From NCBI RefSeq assembly GCF_021018895.1, contig NC_079376.1:26343001-26407000 (forward strand): DNA of 64,000 nt, given 5' to 3'. Shown here in pieces: positions 11,780 to 23,850 of this stretch. Numbering within the stretch: position 1 is the first letter of the stretch; each line of letters starts with the position of its first letter. This stretch comes from Seriola aureovittata. Taxonomy: Eukaryota; Chordata; Actinopteri; Carangiformes; Carangidae. The notes under the pieces were generated by a model. That model had not been told where the DNA came from, made no database searches, and saw nothing but the letters and a program-made list of their open reading frames with translations. The translations under genes and the position numbers were made by a program.

Positions 11780-12920
11780 TTGGATGCAGGAAAGTTATCT
11801 AGTATGGAAACCCTTGATAATTTTATTAGTGCATCTTCAGAGTAGTTGCTTGAGAAATCCACTATAGACCACCTCCTAAAACTTGCCAATCACTATAACA
11901 TTGAGATAGCCCGTAGTGAGAAACGACTAAGAGTATTAAGGAAGCTCTTAAGGCTGTTATAATTGAAAATGATATCCTCAAGCCTGCTCCTCCATCAGTA
12001 CCTCAACAAAGTATACCTCAAATGTCAGATGATGCCATTGATCTGAAGTCAAAAGGTGGCCTTAGAACTGGCCTTACAAGAATAGCAATTGCCACACAAA
12101 CAAATTGAAGAAAAGAAGCAAATTCATTTAGAACATGAGCGTTACCTTAAGGAACTGGAACTTAAGCATGCTGCTCTAGTGAGACCTACTAATGTTGAGC
12201 TATCTGGGTTTGATGCAGTCAGGAATATTAGGTTGGTTCCCCCTATTGTAGAGAAAGATGTTGAAAAGTACCTTCCTCATTTTGAATGTGTGGCTACAAT
12301 CTCACAGTGGCCTAAGCATGCCTGGACATTGCTTTTCAAAGTGTTCTGGTAGGAAAGGCCCAGGAAACTTACTCTGCTTTAAGAATTGAGGTAAGGTGCT
12401 ATTACAAGTGCTATTCTGAGAGCCTATGAGCTTCTTCCTGAGGCTTACCGGCAATGCTCTAGGAGCCTCAGTAGGCCTGACAAGCAAACTTATGTTGCAT
12501 TTGCTAAGGAAAAGGAGACCCTTTAGTAAATGGAGCAAATCCAGGAAGGTAGAAACTAAGGAAGATCTTGACAACTTATCTTACTGAAAGAATTCAAATT
12601 ATTCACAGAATGGTGTTTTCTAGAGCTCGAACTCTTTTCTTTCCTCTCTCCCTTTAACTAGAAAGTTGGAAATTGGAAGTGCTTCCTCAGAAAAGGCTTG
12701 CTTCTACTGCAAGAAAACAGGTAATCTAATTGCTTTTTACCCTGTCTTGAGCAAGAAATATAAATCCTCTAAGCCTGTAGCCTTAATAGAAACTATTCAA
12801 AGCGCCACTGTAACTCATGCTATGGCAAAACCAACCCAAAAGAGTGAATTAGCTGGCTCTTCTGCTTTTCTTATGGATGGTTTTGTTTCCCTCACTTTTG
12901 ATCCTACAAACAGTTGACCC
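11780..12920 (+). pseudogene. gypsy gag remnant with zinc knuckle
   Basis: Readable pieces include LELKHAALVRPTNVELSGFD, the capsid-like LVGKAQETYSAL and AYELLPEAYRQCSR, PDKQTYVAFAKEKETL, and a zinc knuckle with the pattern CFYCKKTGNLIAFYP, in which the expected His and the last Cys are degraded. These follow the order of the capsid and nucleocapsid parts of Gag in fish gypsy elements. The pieces are in different frames with stops between them. Confidence 0.75.
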
Positions 12921-13230
12921 ATTAAGATCTGGAGAGACACTGCAGCTTTTCAGTCCCTGATTCTTTGGGACTTCCTCCAGTTTTATAACAAGTCTGCTTT
13001 GGGCTGTAGTGGAGGTTGCTGTGGCTCCTGTGTCCAATGTCCATACAACATGGTTCCTTTTCCTTAAGACACTTTTCCTGTTTGTGTCGCTACTTGTGCC
13101 ATGTCAAGGAAAGACCAAGGCAAAATCTCTTACCCTGAGATTTCACTTTTTGACACACTCTTAGCCAAGGGTGAGACATTGGGGTTTCGTAAACTGTTCC
13201 CCGCTCGTGAATAACTCAAACTAAAACAGG
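12912..13230 (+). pseudogene. gypsy aspartic protease remnant
   Basis: Directly after the Gag remnant the frame reads RDTAAFQSLI, which lines up with the retroelement protease active-site motif (D-T/S-G-A) with Gly changed to Ala. The next stretch has the length and position of the protease domain but few clear motifs. Confidence 0.5.
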
Positions 13231-13244
13231 GGAAGGATTCTACC

Positions 13245-13980
13245 TTGTCTTCCCCTTTCAAAGAGACTGTCTCTGAGGGTACAATTTCAGCTGTTTCCTT
13301 TGGGTATTTTGTGAATAATGAAGTGTTAATGATACAGTGGACTTCTCCTAAGTTGTCTTGTCAGGATGATTGGAGTAATGTGTTCCAAGTTGTTCCAAGT
13401 ATTTATCGTTTTCTTTTGGGACATATGGGTATTAGGAAGACATTAGATCGGGTGCTGAAACATTTCTTCTGGCCTGGTGTAAAATGTGATGTTGCACAGT
13501 ACTGTAGAACATGTCATATTTGTCAAACTGTTGGTAAGCCTAATCAGAAAATTCCACCTGCACCTTTACATCCCGTTCCTGTTACTGGAGAGCCCTTTGA
13601 GCGAATCTTGGTTGATTGTGTTCGTTCCCTTGTACCAAATCAGGTAACCAGTACTTATTAACCATTATGTGTGCAGCTACTCAGTTCCCTGAAGCCTTTC
13701 CCCTGATTTACAGTTTCAACAGTTTCTTAATGGCATGTGAACTGGCCAGCAAAACTCGGGGGAAGCTCAAGAAAGAATGAAGGAATGGTACGATAAAAGG
13801 GCAAGGCATCAAGTGTTTTCTTCACGAAACAATGTACTAGTGCTTTTGCCTTTGCCAGGGTCTGATTTGCAGGCTCAGTACAGTGGCCCATATGTGATTG
13901 AGGATCAGGTTGGTTAGTGTGACTACTTGGTTAAGAACCCAAACCGGAAGCTAGAACATGTTTGTGTCCATGAACCTGTT
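13245..13980 (+). pseudogene. gypsy integrase remnant, catalytic core deleted
   Basis: The H2C2 zinc-binding N-terminal domain is clear: GHMGIRKTLDRVLKHFFWPG followed by CRTCHICQTVGKPNQ, then PFERILVDC, where the first catalytic aspartate of the core lies. A stop follows at about 13659, and most of the DDE core is absent. At about 13783 similarity resumes with the C-terminal part (WYDKRARHQVF, VLVLLPLPGS, YSGPYVIED). The two halves lie only about 120 bp apart, so the core was lost by internal deletion. Confidence 0.85.
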
Positions 13981-13984
13981 GAAA

Positions 13985-15379
13985 CCGTACTTTGAGAGGA
14001 ACCTGGCTGTGCTCTCTAATGTGAAGACTGTTGTTGTATTTAACACAGCGGTCTCTGTGGATAGGAAGGCCAGTGATGAGGTTGTTAATCAAGTGGTATT
14101 TCAGGTCACTGATGTTGTTAATCATGAAAATTCTAAAATCTTGGCAAGCTTGGATGTCCATCTTTCTTATCAACAATTCAGATATCACTGAGTTGATTCT
14201 AAAACATCCTGCCCTTTTTTCTGATGTGCTTACATTCACATCTGTCATTCAGCATGATATTAATGTAGGTCTTCCTATTAAACAACATCCTTACAGGGTG
14301 AATCCTGTTAAGAGTGAGCTTATGCGTATGGAAGTGAACTACATGCTGCAGCATAGCATTGCGGAACCTAGTGCTAGCTCATGGAGTTCCCCATACCTGC
14401 TTGTTAAGTCAGATCAAAGGCCTCGTTTTTGCACTGACCTTGATAAGGTTAACTCTGTCCCCAAGCCTGATTGTTACCCTCTTCCTCGTTTAGACGACTG
14501 CATTGACAGAGTCGGGTCTGCAGCTTTTGTTACAAAATTAGACCTCATAAAGGGTTACTGGCAAGTTCTTCTCACTCATCGAGCCCATGAAATCTCTGCT
14601 TCCATGACGCCAGATGATTTCTGTTAGTACACTGACTTTTGGGATGCGAAATGCAACAGTTGTTGCTTGCCAAGTGTGAATTTACACCGGTCACACTAAG
14701 TACTTGAGGAACGTTGTTGGACATAGAGATATCTGTCCCCTCAGAGTGAAAGTAGAGGCCATTGTGAACTTAGGTGTGCCCACCTCTCGGCGTGAGTACA
14801 AACGTTTCCTTGGGATGGTTATTATAGGAACTTTCGTAAGAATTTTGCTACTGTTGCTGCCCCTTTGACTAACCTGCTCAGCCCAAAGGTTACTTTTGTT
14901 TGAACAGACGTATATCCATTTGCATTTGAAAATTTCAAAACACTATTAGCTAGCTCCTGTTCTTGCTGCCCCTGACTTTAACGGGTCCTTTAAACTGGCT
15001 GTTGATGCAAGTGATGCTGGCATTGGGGCCATTCTTTTTCAGGAAGACTCAGAGGCAGTGGAACATCCTGTGTGCTACTTTTCTAAAAGGTTTGACTTGC
15101 ATCAGAAACATTATTCCACAATAGAGAAAGATGCTTTGGCTCTTATATTAGCCCTGGATCATTTTGATGCATATCTCTTCCAGTCAGCCCTTTGTGGCCT
15201 ATACAGAACATAACCCCCTTGTTTTTCTCAGCAGGATGAAAAACACCAACCATCATTTAATGCGCTGGAGTTTATTCTTGCAAGGGTTTAATCTGGAAAT
15301 CCAGCACATTTGTGTGGATGTCCTTTTTAAGGTCGTAAGTGCATTCATTGAAGCATTAATATATGGTTGTTTTTGTTGA
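13985..15379 (+). pseudogene. gypsy reverse transcriptase and RNase H remnant
   Basis: The open frame at 14031-14627 carries PYRVNPVKSELMRMEVNYML, the fingers motif PRFCTDLDKVN, YPLPRLDDCIDRVG and AFVTKLDLIKGYWQV, typical Ty3/gypsy reverse transcriptase with the first catalytic aspartate. After a stop at 14625 the palm motif with YxDD is not found. Similarity resumes with RREYKRFLGM-like sequence and then RNase H (LAVDASDAGIGAILFQEDSE, YSTIEKDALALILAL) and the HNPLVFLSRM segment near 15200-15240. It is not functional. Confidence 0.88.
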
Positions 15380-16319
15380 GTGAGAAGTTGCTTTAGAGCA
15401 CCCTTCTTATGTTATGTCCAGAGCTGTTGTGTGTGCTGTTTTACAGATAACATGAAAATTCCTCCCTCCATAATCCACATGATCTCTGGCACCTGTTGGC
15501 CGGCCTTTAAAAACCCATGTTAAGCTCTCTCACACATTGCAGCCAGGACCAGAAGCATTGCTACCAGTCACCGCTTTTGTTTTTCTTTGTTATCCTCTGT
15601 CCATTTCATTTGTAATAAATTTTGCTTTGCAAGTTCATAGTGTTGGTTCACTCCTATGTTGCTTCCCTTGAGCCAGGGTCATGACATGGAACAAGTCACT
15701 CGAGTCTTACCAGATTCAAAAGGTTTTGTACAGCAACTGCAAGTTTGGATGAAGACCAGCACAGTACGGAGTCTACCATGACTCTGTTAAGGAAATATGA
15801 ACGTAGGTCTGTCTTGTCATGTTCACCAGGGGTACAGTGTCAACCCAGAATTAGAAAAGTGATTCTTATTTTGATCATCATTTATCTTAATTTGGCCTTC
15901 TATCAGTGACAGTAAATTCACATCTCTGATGTCGCAGATGGTTTCGGATTCTGCAGTCACGCACAGATGGACTCGACGCACACTAGCAGTGTACTGGTAA
16001 AAGGTCTAGCAGCCGAAGAGAGTGACCTGGAGCTCTACCACTTGTGCCGCAACACTGCTGCCAGATGATCAGGGGGTTTGCACCAGAATCAGGCCCAAGA
16101 CTCTGGCATATAGCTCCATGCCAATTGTAGTCTGAAGTTGACCATCTGTTTAGCTCAATTCAGTGCTGACTGACCATCCCCAGTTGCCTTTATTGTGAGT
16201 TTTACCAAGCTCACTAGTGGACTCTGTTACCTGTGGTTGGCCTGACCTGGTAACACTGAGAAAACAGCCAATTGAGGAGCTGTAAAACTATAAGGTAGTT
16301 TATGGAGGCCTCTTTCAAG

Positions 16320-16545
16320 ATTTTTGCATGAGAAGCATCAAACCTGAACCTTCTTGTTGATGCTGGGTGTCAGTGGTTTCAGCCTCATTCTTTCTGGTAA
16401 TAGCTGTTCTGATAACATGACATTATGTTTTTTTCATGGCCATTTGTGAGACTGTCTCATGAAAAGTATCAAACCTGAATCTTCTTGCTGCCACAAGGTG
16501 TAAGTGGTTAGGCACATTTTTTCTGGTGAGAGCTGATGTTTTTCA
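16320..16545 (+). repeat. imperfect tandem duplication, about 130-bp spacing
   Basis: The segment GCATCAAACCTGAACCTTCTTG, a GTCAGTGGTT-type block and TTCTTTCTGGTAATAGCTG (about 16340-16412) recur as GTATCAAACCTGAATCTTCTTG, GTAAGTGGTT and TTTTCTGGTGAGAGCTG (about 16460-16535). The two units are diverged. No coding function was recognised. Confidence 0.7.
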
Positions 16546-17437
16546 CTGCTAATTCTGGCTGTGGTTTTGCAATGTTGAAAATTTTTTCGACAAAAGGCAC
16601 TACAAATTCAGAATCACAATCAGAAAGCATCTAATGATCTGTGCAGGAAAATTGCTTTATTACAGTTGCTCAACACTAAGAATAAGTAAGGAAATCAGAA
16701 AAGGAAATGAGTATTAAGGTAAACCCTACAATAAAAAGTATGAAGTAATAAGAATAATAAATACGAAGTAAGCTAATTAAAAATGTATAACTGCTAATGT
16801 AAAAGGTGATGTGAAAGGTAGACTCACAGTATGGACAGAAGTGCAAAAACTGGAAATGTGCAAAGTAGATTAACAGTAATTAAACAATAAAAAAAAAAAA
16901 GTTTAAACAGAATTGAAAAAGTAAAAGTAGTCTAACTGCATAGCACTGATGGAGAAAGGGGAAGAATTGTGTAACTGGATGGATACAGGAAGGAATCCTG
17001 AGAGCAGAATGTACAGTCTATTTGTCAGTTTGTTCAAGTGGTAACATCTGGGCATTTGTCAACACTATATATCTTGGCTAAGCAAGAACAATCAGGTTAC
17101 AAAGCAAAATCCAGGTAATAACCACATAAATGATGGCATAGTATAAAACAACTAACCTGTGTTTCTTATTCATTGTGTTAGTGAGAAAAGGAAAATTTGT
17201 AATGTTAGTTGTTAAGGTGAGATGGAGAGAGAGTGGCACCTAGAATGGGTTGGAGTGTCTAAGTGAGTGTGCCAGTAGTCTATACAATGTCCTTATCTTG
17301 TGTCAGATGCCAGGACATGTGTGTGACTAGCTCTGTGAAGTCCTGGTGGGCTAAGCTTGTTTTTACTGATCTCACCATTGGTGTCTGACTTGATTCTGAA
17401 TTTGTGTTTGCTGCTGCTGCTGACCATTCCAGTTTGT

Positions 17438-17892
17438 CTATCTAACTGTAGGAGTGTAAGGTACCCTGAGCTTACTTACTGTCAGTACTCTGTGAAGAAA
17501 ACTCTGGAGCTCTTTCCAAACTAGTGGCACAGAGCTGTAACGCTCTGAGTGGCTGGAGAAAGAACATTCAGAGGCGCTGTCACTGTCTGCTGTGACATGG
17601 CCAGAGATGAGGTGGTCATTGTCTGATCCATGTATTGGTTGGTCATGTCTCTGGGCCAGAATCTCTGCATAAGGTCGTCTCCTGCTCCTATTGTGGGAGT
17701 GCCAGTCTCTATGCACTTGGTTGACACGGCCGTTACACTCAATGTCCCTATGTGGCTTTCCGTCACCCCCCTTTGAGCTGTTCTGGGGGGATCTTTTGAG
17801 GTGACATGTCTGTGTGATGCTAAGGTGTTTAAACTGGCAGGCTCAGTTGTTTCCCCCCTTGTCTTGGAAGTTACCATGGTTTCCCAAGCCAT
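17438..17892 (-). other. unassigned overlapping open frames, function unknown
   Basis: Two minus-strand frames of 123 and 92 codons overlap at 17521-17716. One reads HRDWHSHNRSRRRPYAEILA, an Arg/His-rich stretch of the kind seen in Gag-like or L1 ORF1-like proteins, but no family was recognised. Neither matches neurexin. It may be a retroelement fragment or chance, in a locally GC-richer segment. Confidence 0.2.
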
Positions 17893-19057
17893 CTGTCATC
17901 TTCTTTATTTCCTGCATGGAGGGTTTACCTTGATGACCAACAGCCATCAGGTTTAACATTGTTCTACCAGGTATAATCATTCAAATCATGTGGCATAATC
18001 ATGAGTAGACCTCAGGAAGAGTAGCTGCTGCGTTGTTAGTGGCTGACGGGGATCCAAATAAATAAATATAGTGATGTGCTGTGAGGCCATTTTGTGTATA
18101 TAAATTGTTTGTCCTTATTTGACCTTGAAGATGGCTTAGTAGCCTGCAACCTAATAGGTTATGTTTTTTATAAATATAATTCCGAATATGAAATTTCCAT
18201 TTTCCTGTTCATCATTTCCTGTTCTGATCCAACTGGTTCTTGATATATTCTTGGTTTGCATAGCACCCTCAATCTAACTAATCTAGACTAGTGCACTAGT
18301 TTCTTTACATAATCCAAGTTAGGTGATGTAAAGATGCAAGAAATTTGTTTTTTACATGATTTTATGTTGTGTTGTTGCATAACTAAAATACATCCTCCAA
18401 ATGTATCATGCTAACACCATCTTAACCTATAAAATAGCAACATTCTAGTGAATTTAGCATGGTGCCTACAATCCCACCATAGTAGGGAAGTCAACATATT
18501 ATACATTTAAATGTTAGCCTGTGTGAGAGACAGTGCGTGTGTGTTTGCGGTGTACAGCCCTGGGAGACACAGACATTTATCATCCCTAGATGTCTGGCTG
18601 GTCCATAAATCTCTGCTTACTGACAGCGTACAGTGTGTGTTTCACGTGTGTGCAGATATGACTTTCTTCCAGGACACAGAGAAAATTACACAAGGATAGC
18701 GTTGACTGCCACAGACTGTGCGTGAGAATAGAGGTTTTCCATTCACTCTGGCAGTGCACAATCACATTTTGTATCCATTATTATCCATATTATGTGCATA
18801 TAAGAGATTTTTAATTAAACAGGGTTGATAACTGACAAAAGGGCCAAAGAAAAAAAAACCGTGTCTACCTTCCATGTTAGTGTTGCAGTATTATCAGTCA
18901 CATGGTCTTGACATGAGACTCCATGGAGTATTTTGAAGATCAGCAGTGTAAGGTCTTGCCCACAGGGTGGCATCATTTCCTTTGCAGAATACAGTCTGAG
19001 CTGGAATCTTCCTCAGTCTAGTCCAATGAAGTATGTGACTCGGTCCTCTGACTAAGG

Positions 19058-19058
<1 letters not shown>

Positions 19059-19146
<88 letters not shown>
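19059..19146. repeat. (TG)n microsatellite
   Basis: About 88 bp of TG repeat with two short interruptions. It produces a His-Thr run in a false minus-strand frame. Confidence 0.97.
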
Positions 19147-19524
19147 CTGAGAGGCCCTTTATTTTGAGGAAGACCTTTATTTAACCAGGCACAGTCTAAA
19201 AATGAATAAAAAATGAATAATAATGAATCCTGGAATTCACACAACAATACCAGTAAATTAGACTGTTCTTCATACTATCAGAACAAGAACATTTACATTT
19301 ACAACTACTTATAGCATCTAGGATAAGCAGGTGGGAGGGAAATAAACTATTGAATTAAAATGATTCACAATTTAGTTAGTCAGCCCCATTCATGTCATTT
19401 TATAATCTTATTCTTATAATATCTAAAAAAGCCACATCACAAAAACAACATAGCCTGCCAAGGGATGAAACCAACTTCAATATAAAGAGCTTAATAATAA
19501 TATTTTCACCATGTGAAAAAATAA

Positions 19525-19860
19525 ACAGTTGACAAAATAAAGGAAAAACCAAAATAAAGCATCTTAGTAAGGTGTTAATCCACCGTGTGCCATCAGAACA
19601 GTTTCCCTTTGGCATTGTTTCTGCAAGTCTCTGAAACTCAACTGGAGAGATGAATGCCATCCATAAGATATTCCCTCATGTGGTGGTGATGATTATGGTG
19701 ATGGAGAGTCTAACCAAAACCTCTCATAGGTGTTCAAATGGGTTGAGAAGTAGTTACTGTGAAGGTCATAGCATATGATTCAGATCATTTTCTCATCAAC
19801 CCATTCAGTGACCCCTCATGCCCTGTGGATGGGGGTATTGTCGTCCTGTTTCTCTACAAA
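19525..19860 (-). mobile_element. Tc1-like element, 3' half (minus strand)
   Basis: Read on the minus strand this is the end of a Tc1-like transposase: a block around GACTGTGAAGG (plus strand), the ACCCATTTGAACACCTATGAG-type segment corresponding to the S-P-D-L-N-P-I-E catalytic region, then the conserved 3' tail ending near AAGGAAAAACC. Indels and substitutions disrupt it. Confidence 0.75.
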
Positions 19861-19924
19861 TTTTTTATATGATGGGTGAAAAAGAAAACCCTGATTAAAT
19901 GAGAGGAGAAACATAATGAATGCA

Positions 19925-20530
19925 GATGCTTCCAGTGAGTGATACAATTAAGCAATTGACATCCAATAAAGCTCTGTGGCAGGTATAAAATGCTGAGCAG
20001 GTCCAATTGATTCATATTTTGTATCAAGATGGCAAAAGGGAAATATATAAGTGGCTTTGAAAGAGGGTTCATTGCTGGGACACAGAGGCAGGAGCTTCAG
20101 TCACAAAGATGCTCAACTGGCTGGTGCTTCAACAGGAACAGAGACTAAAGTGACATCTGCATTTAGATCCATGGGACAGACATCAGTAAACAGGGTTGGA
20201 CATTACGATTGACAATGTTCAGACAATGTTCATGACTGTGATGCTTGTGCATTAGTGTGATATGTAAGAAAAAACAGAAGAACAGCTCTTCCTCAGGTGA
20301 CTGAGAATGTCAGTGAGGGACCTGATCAGACTGAGTCAGCAACAACAAATGTGTAACAGTAGTTACATAGAGAGACATTATAGTAGGGTTGCAGTGCATA
20401 CACCCCTCATTACAAAGATGAATGCACATCTGAGAGTTCAGTGGTGCAGAAACTACAGGCCAACAGAGATCTGGAAAAATTGATGGTCAGATGAGTCATC
20501 CTTCATCATATTCCGTTATATGAGTAATGT
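19925..20530 (+). mobile_element. Tc1-like element, 5' half (plus strand)
   Basis: Plus-strand sequence matches the start of a fish Tc1-like transposase gene: GTGGCTTTGAAAGAGGGTTC, GCAGGAGCTTCAGTCACAAAG, AGTGACATCTGCATTTAGAT and TCAGTAAACAGGGTTGGA (translating TSAFRSMGQTSVNRVG). It continues to GTGGTGCAGAAACTACAGGCC and AGATGAGTCATCCTTC. Many indels are present. It lies head-to-head with the 3' half on the opposite strand at 19525-19860. Confidence 0.8.
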
Positions 20531-21639
20531 AAAAGGTGTTGCCTGTAACCTCACAACATCTAATTGCATAAAGATGCTCTGATAAAGCAGAATTAGAAAA
20601 ACAAGGCAAAGGAAATGTGTCAGTGATGTGGCCCACACAGTGCCCATACGATCCAAACATACAACCCTAACCCTAAAATATACATTACCAGCAACAGCAG
20701 ACAGGCAAAGTTAGGGACTAGCTTGTGAAAACAGTGAAGCATTAAGCAGCTAAAGAGGCAGATGTTTTCCTCAGATGATGGTAGAGACCAAAGCTAAAAG
20801 AGAGTGAATACTGGTCTGATGGAATGACAATGCTGTTTCCTAACACTTTCACCATTAGACCTGGAGAACATACAGGGTTGTGTTCACAGCTTGTTGTGCT
20901 TCTTTTCAATTGATGCAGCTTATGTAAAACTACAGATGTATCAGTTATATGTATTCAAAGTATATACAGAAGGAAACTTACACATTGTGCTGCAGAATAA
21001 TGAACTTTGTTAGTTCCATAATATCATTACTGATCCATGACTGTGTAGGCAGCAAGGGGTGAAAATGATACTAGATTGGACTAGTTTAATATTTAACAAT
21101 ACACCATATTTTACAAGCTCATATGTTTAGTATGTAAAAGTGTAAACAGATTTTTTTTAAGTTTTACATTGTAAAACATAGAACCTATTGCTAAAGTTGT
21201 AAAATAAATGAAATGGTTTAAGAGTAACAATATTTAGTATAGTATTATATAATATTTAGTATAGCACAAGTGCTTCAAAGCTTTACTTCAGCACAGTACA
21301 AGTTAGTTTACTTAAAATTCCACCACTTCATTATTGGTACCACAATAATGGTATTGTCAAAATATCTGAGACCCCATCCACACTAAAATGAATATCAAAA
21401 GTAAATGTATACTTGGCCTTTTTAACTCATTTTGCATCAAGTAAAATCTGGGACAGTTTTTAGCAGTTGTAGTAGTAGTTAAGAAGAAGAAAAATCTGAG
21501 AATAATTCCATGTGGTATAAATGTTTTGAAAATATTTGATAACATCAACAAAGTAGCGTTACCACTGGAAGAACCTGGACCAACAGTCATTGTTTTGCTC
21601 TTCCTCCATGTACTGGCTACTCACACAAACTTGTCCTTT

Positions 21640-22020
21640 GTGTTTCTTTGTTGGCTGCAGTGTGCAGGCACAGCCAGAGGCCTCCATGTGAGTGGCTGAT
21701 GGAGGTGTAATGACAATGACAATTATAGCAATTATGTGTTATTGTAGGCCATTATGTATTTTGTAGGTTTTGAGATGTAGGCTTTCTCTGTAATTGCTGG
21801 CTTATAAAAGGCATAACAATCATAGGCCAGCCAGCCACAGGGGCTACCAAGGGCGACCAGTTCCCGGTGCCATGGTAACAAAACATTTATCTATAATGCC
21901 GCTCTGCGGATGGCAAGGACAAGAGCATTGGCAGCAGGGAAATTAGCCTTAATGGCAAGGAGCGGAGGATGTAAGGGTGCTGGGCAGCAAGCAGAGGGAG
22001 AGCTGGGGGGTGCTGCAGAT
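21640..22020. other. candidate conserved non-coding element
   Basis: This stretch lacks repeat hallmarks, has homeodomain-like AATTA cores (ACAATTATAGCAATTATG, GAAATTAGCCTTAATGG) and a balanced, complex composition. It looks different from the surrounding AT-rich intron and transposon relics. The suggestion rests on composition only; conservation was not tested. Confidence 0.2.
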
Positions 22021-22852
22021 GTGTGGGTGGGTTAGACTGTGATTAGGAGGTGAGCAGAATGTGTGAGACTGTATAAGGGAGAAAGTATGACGGGAATATT
22101 TCAGGTGCTGGGTGTGTGACTAGTGTGAATAGATAAATCCCTGTTTATGTGCGTACTGTTTGATGCTGTCCAGAAGGAGAAGCACTCACTCTTCGGATGT
22201 TGAAGATTGTTTTTAACCAGAACAGTAAGTTAAAATAATGAGCGTGTGACAGAATGATTTGAATGAATAGATAATTGCAACTGATTGACTTTGACTTGAC
22301 AAAACTTGTACCCCATCCTCTCAGTCTACAGTGTTTTTGTTAATCCAGGATAAATTCCCAAATTCTGCTAGAAATCAAATATAAAGCTCTGTAACTTTAT
22401 ATTTTGTCCCATAATCGCAATGTTGTTCAGTGTTTACAGTAACTCATTTGATGTTTGTTGTGTCCATGGTGAGGGTGTAAACAGGAACTGCCAGTAGCTC
22501 ATTCAGCAACTGTTTTATCATAGACTTCAAACCAACTTTATTTTCTTTATTTTTCGAGTCCCATAATGTGACAGGAGAGCAATGCTAAATTGGTTCAATA
22601 TTCTTTAAATCAATAAACTGAAGACTGCAAAATATCTATAGTCATATAATGTATATTCATTGCTGATGAAAAAAATGCTTTATGCAGGTGTAATAACTGA
22701 ATAATGATTAATGTAATTTATAGTGTAACTCAATCAAGACAAATCAAAGTGTGACCTCGAATCATCTTTCTTTAGATACAAACAATTGATCCACTTCCTC
22801 TAGTGTACATACAGTATGTAGTGAACAGTCACATATGAACATGTATATCAAC

Positions 22853-23360
22853 ATGGGGGGTGTCCAAACTTTTTTGAATGGGAGCCAGATTTGATAATGG
22901 GAAAATTACCTGGGGGTCGTGCCGTGGGAAAAGCCACTGCAGGGAGACTAACCTAGCTTCAAGATGTTTCACTTTCACCCATTGACTGCAGGACAGCCAC
23001 TGGTATAAATTATGCTTAGTCTCATAGTCTCTCTTCATATTGAACCCTTTCACAACAGTGACAGTCTCTTGGCAAATGAGACACACACAACAGTTTTGGC
23101 TGCTGTAGTATTCAACTTTCCTCCGCTCCTGAGTGCAGCGACTTTACTCTTCTTTGCACTGGCCATGACTGCTGCCTAGCAGCAAATGTCTGTTGCCTGT
23201 TTACAGTCTGTTTATGAAAACATTAGTTCCACCTGCACTGTAGAGATATCTACGAACTGTAGGATAGTGCTGCCACTGTGAGGATGAACAGGAAAAACAC
23301 TGTATGGCGGAACATTTAGTATATTTTGAGAGGCAAGTTGCAGGCTGTACCGGACTTTGG
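22853..23360 (-). mobile_element. hAT relic with BED zinc finger fragment
   Basis: On the minus strand the frame at 22829-23086 and just upstream reads CLICQETVTVVKGFNMKRDY followed by ETKH, the C-x2-C...H-x4-H pattern of BED fingers found at the N terminus of hAT transposases. The plus-strand left end GGGTGTCCAAACTTTTTT and right end GGACTTTGGACATGTC are weak inverted ends. The catalytic and dimerisation parts are absent, so this is an internally deleted copy. Confidence 0.7.
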
Positions 23361-23629
23361 ACATGTCTGGTTTAAGATAAATCACTTACATGCAAAATGA
23401 TTTGTTGATAGTAGCAAACATTTAATCTGAAAATGATGAATGTGTACATGATATATAAATCAACACTGAAACACTGGCTTTTTTATGTTGAATTGTGTTG
23501 GATATTAAGGGACTGTATATGTGTGTGCACCAGCATGAATATTTGCTATGGGACACCAACTCTATCCTTGATATCTTTGTGAGGACTCAAATCTAATGTG
23601 CATGCGCCTTCTGTTTCAGTTTGTATGTG

Positions 23630-23850
23630 CACATACAGACGGGAGGCAAATTAAAAGAAAAACCAACATAAAGCATCTCAGTAAGGTGTTGGATCATTCT
23701 TTATAGAGATATTCAATCATGTGCAGTTTTGATGATGATGGTGTGGAGCGCTGTCTCACATGTCAGTCCGAAATATCCCATAAGTGTTCAACTGGGTTGA
23801 GAACTGGTGACTGTGAAGGCCATAGCACAGTGGCATGTGGTGATTAACAT
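23630..23850 (-). mobile_element. Tc1-like transposase 3' fragment
   Basis: It has the same block order as 19525-19860: AAAGAAAAACCAACATAAAG, TCAGTAAGGTGTTGGATC, GATGATGATGGTGTGGAGCG and GTTCAACTGGGTTGAGAACT with GGTGACTGTGAAGGCCATAG. On the minus strand this is the S-P-D-L-N-P-I-E catalytic region and C terminus of a Tc1-like transposase. It is truncated beyond 23850. Confidence 0.75.

Larger units (their letters stand above)
11700..15690 (+). mobile_element. decayed Ty3/gypsy retrotransposon, Gmr1-like order
   Basis: Gag, protease-like, integrase, reverse transcriptase and RNase H remnants follow one another on the plus strand, antisense to nrxn3. Integrase sits before reverse transcriptase, the arrangement described for Gmr1-like gypsy elements of fish and other deuterostomes, rather than the usual gypsy order. 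The integrase core and the part of reverse transcriptase with the YxDD box are missing, and stops and frameshifts occur throughout. A promoter-like TTTAAAAACCC near 15507 and AATAAA near 15615 mark a probable 3' LTR at about 15390-15685. No matching 5' LTR was found. Confidence 0.85.

Noticed and set aside
12849..13037. Minus-strand frame MDTGATATSTT as a retroviral-type protease (DTGA motif)
   Set aside because: It is antisense to the gypsy pol, and the true protease remnant (RDTAAFQ) lies on the plus strand in the same place.
18894..19247. 117-codon minus-strand frame with long His-Thr runs
   Set aside because: The frame reads through a TG microsatellite; the repeat explains the open frame and there is no flanking similarity. 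The same applies to frames over the tracts at 25002, 57899 and 62549.
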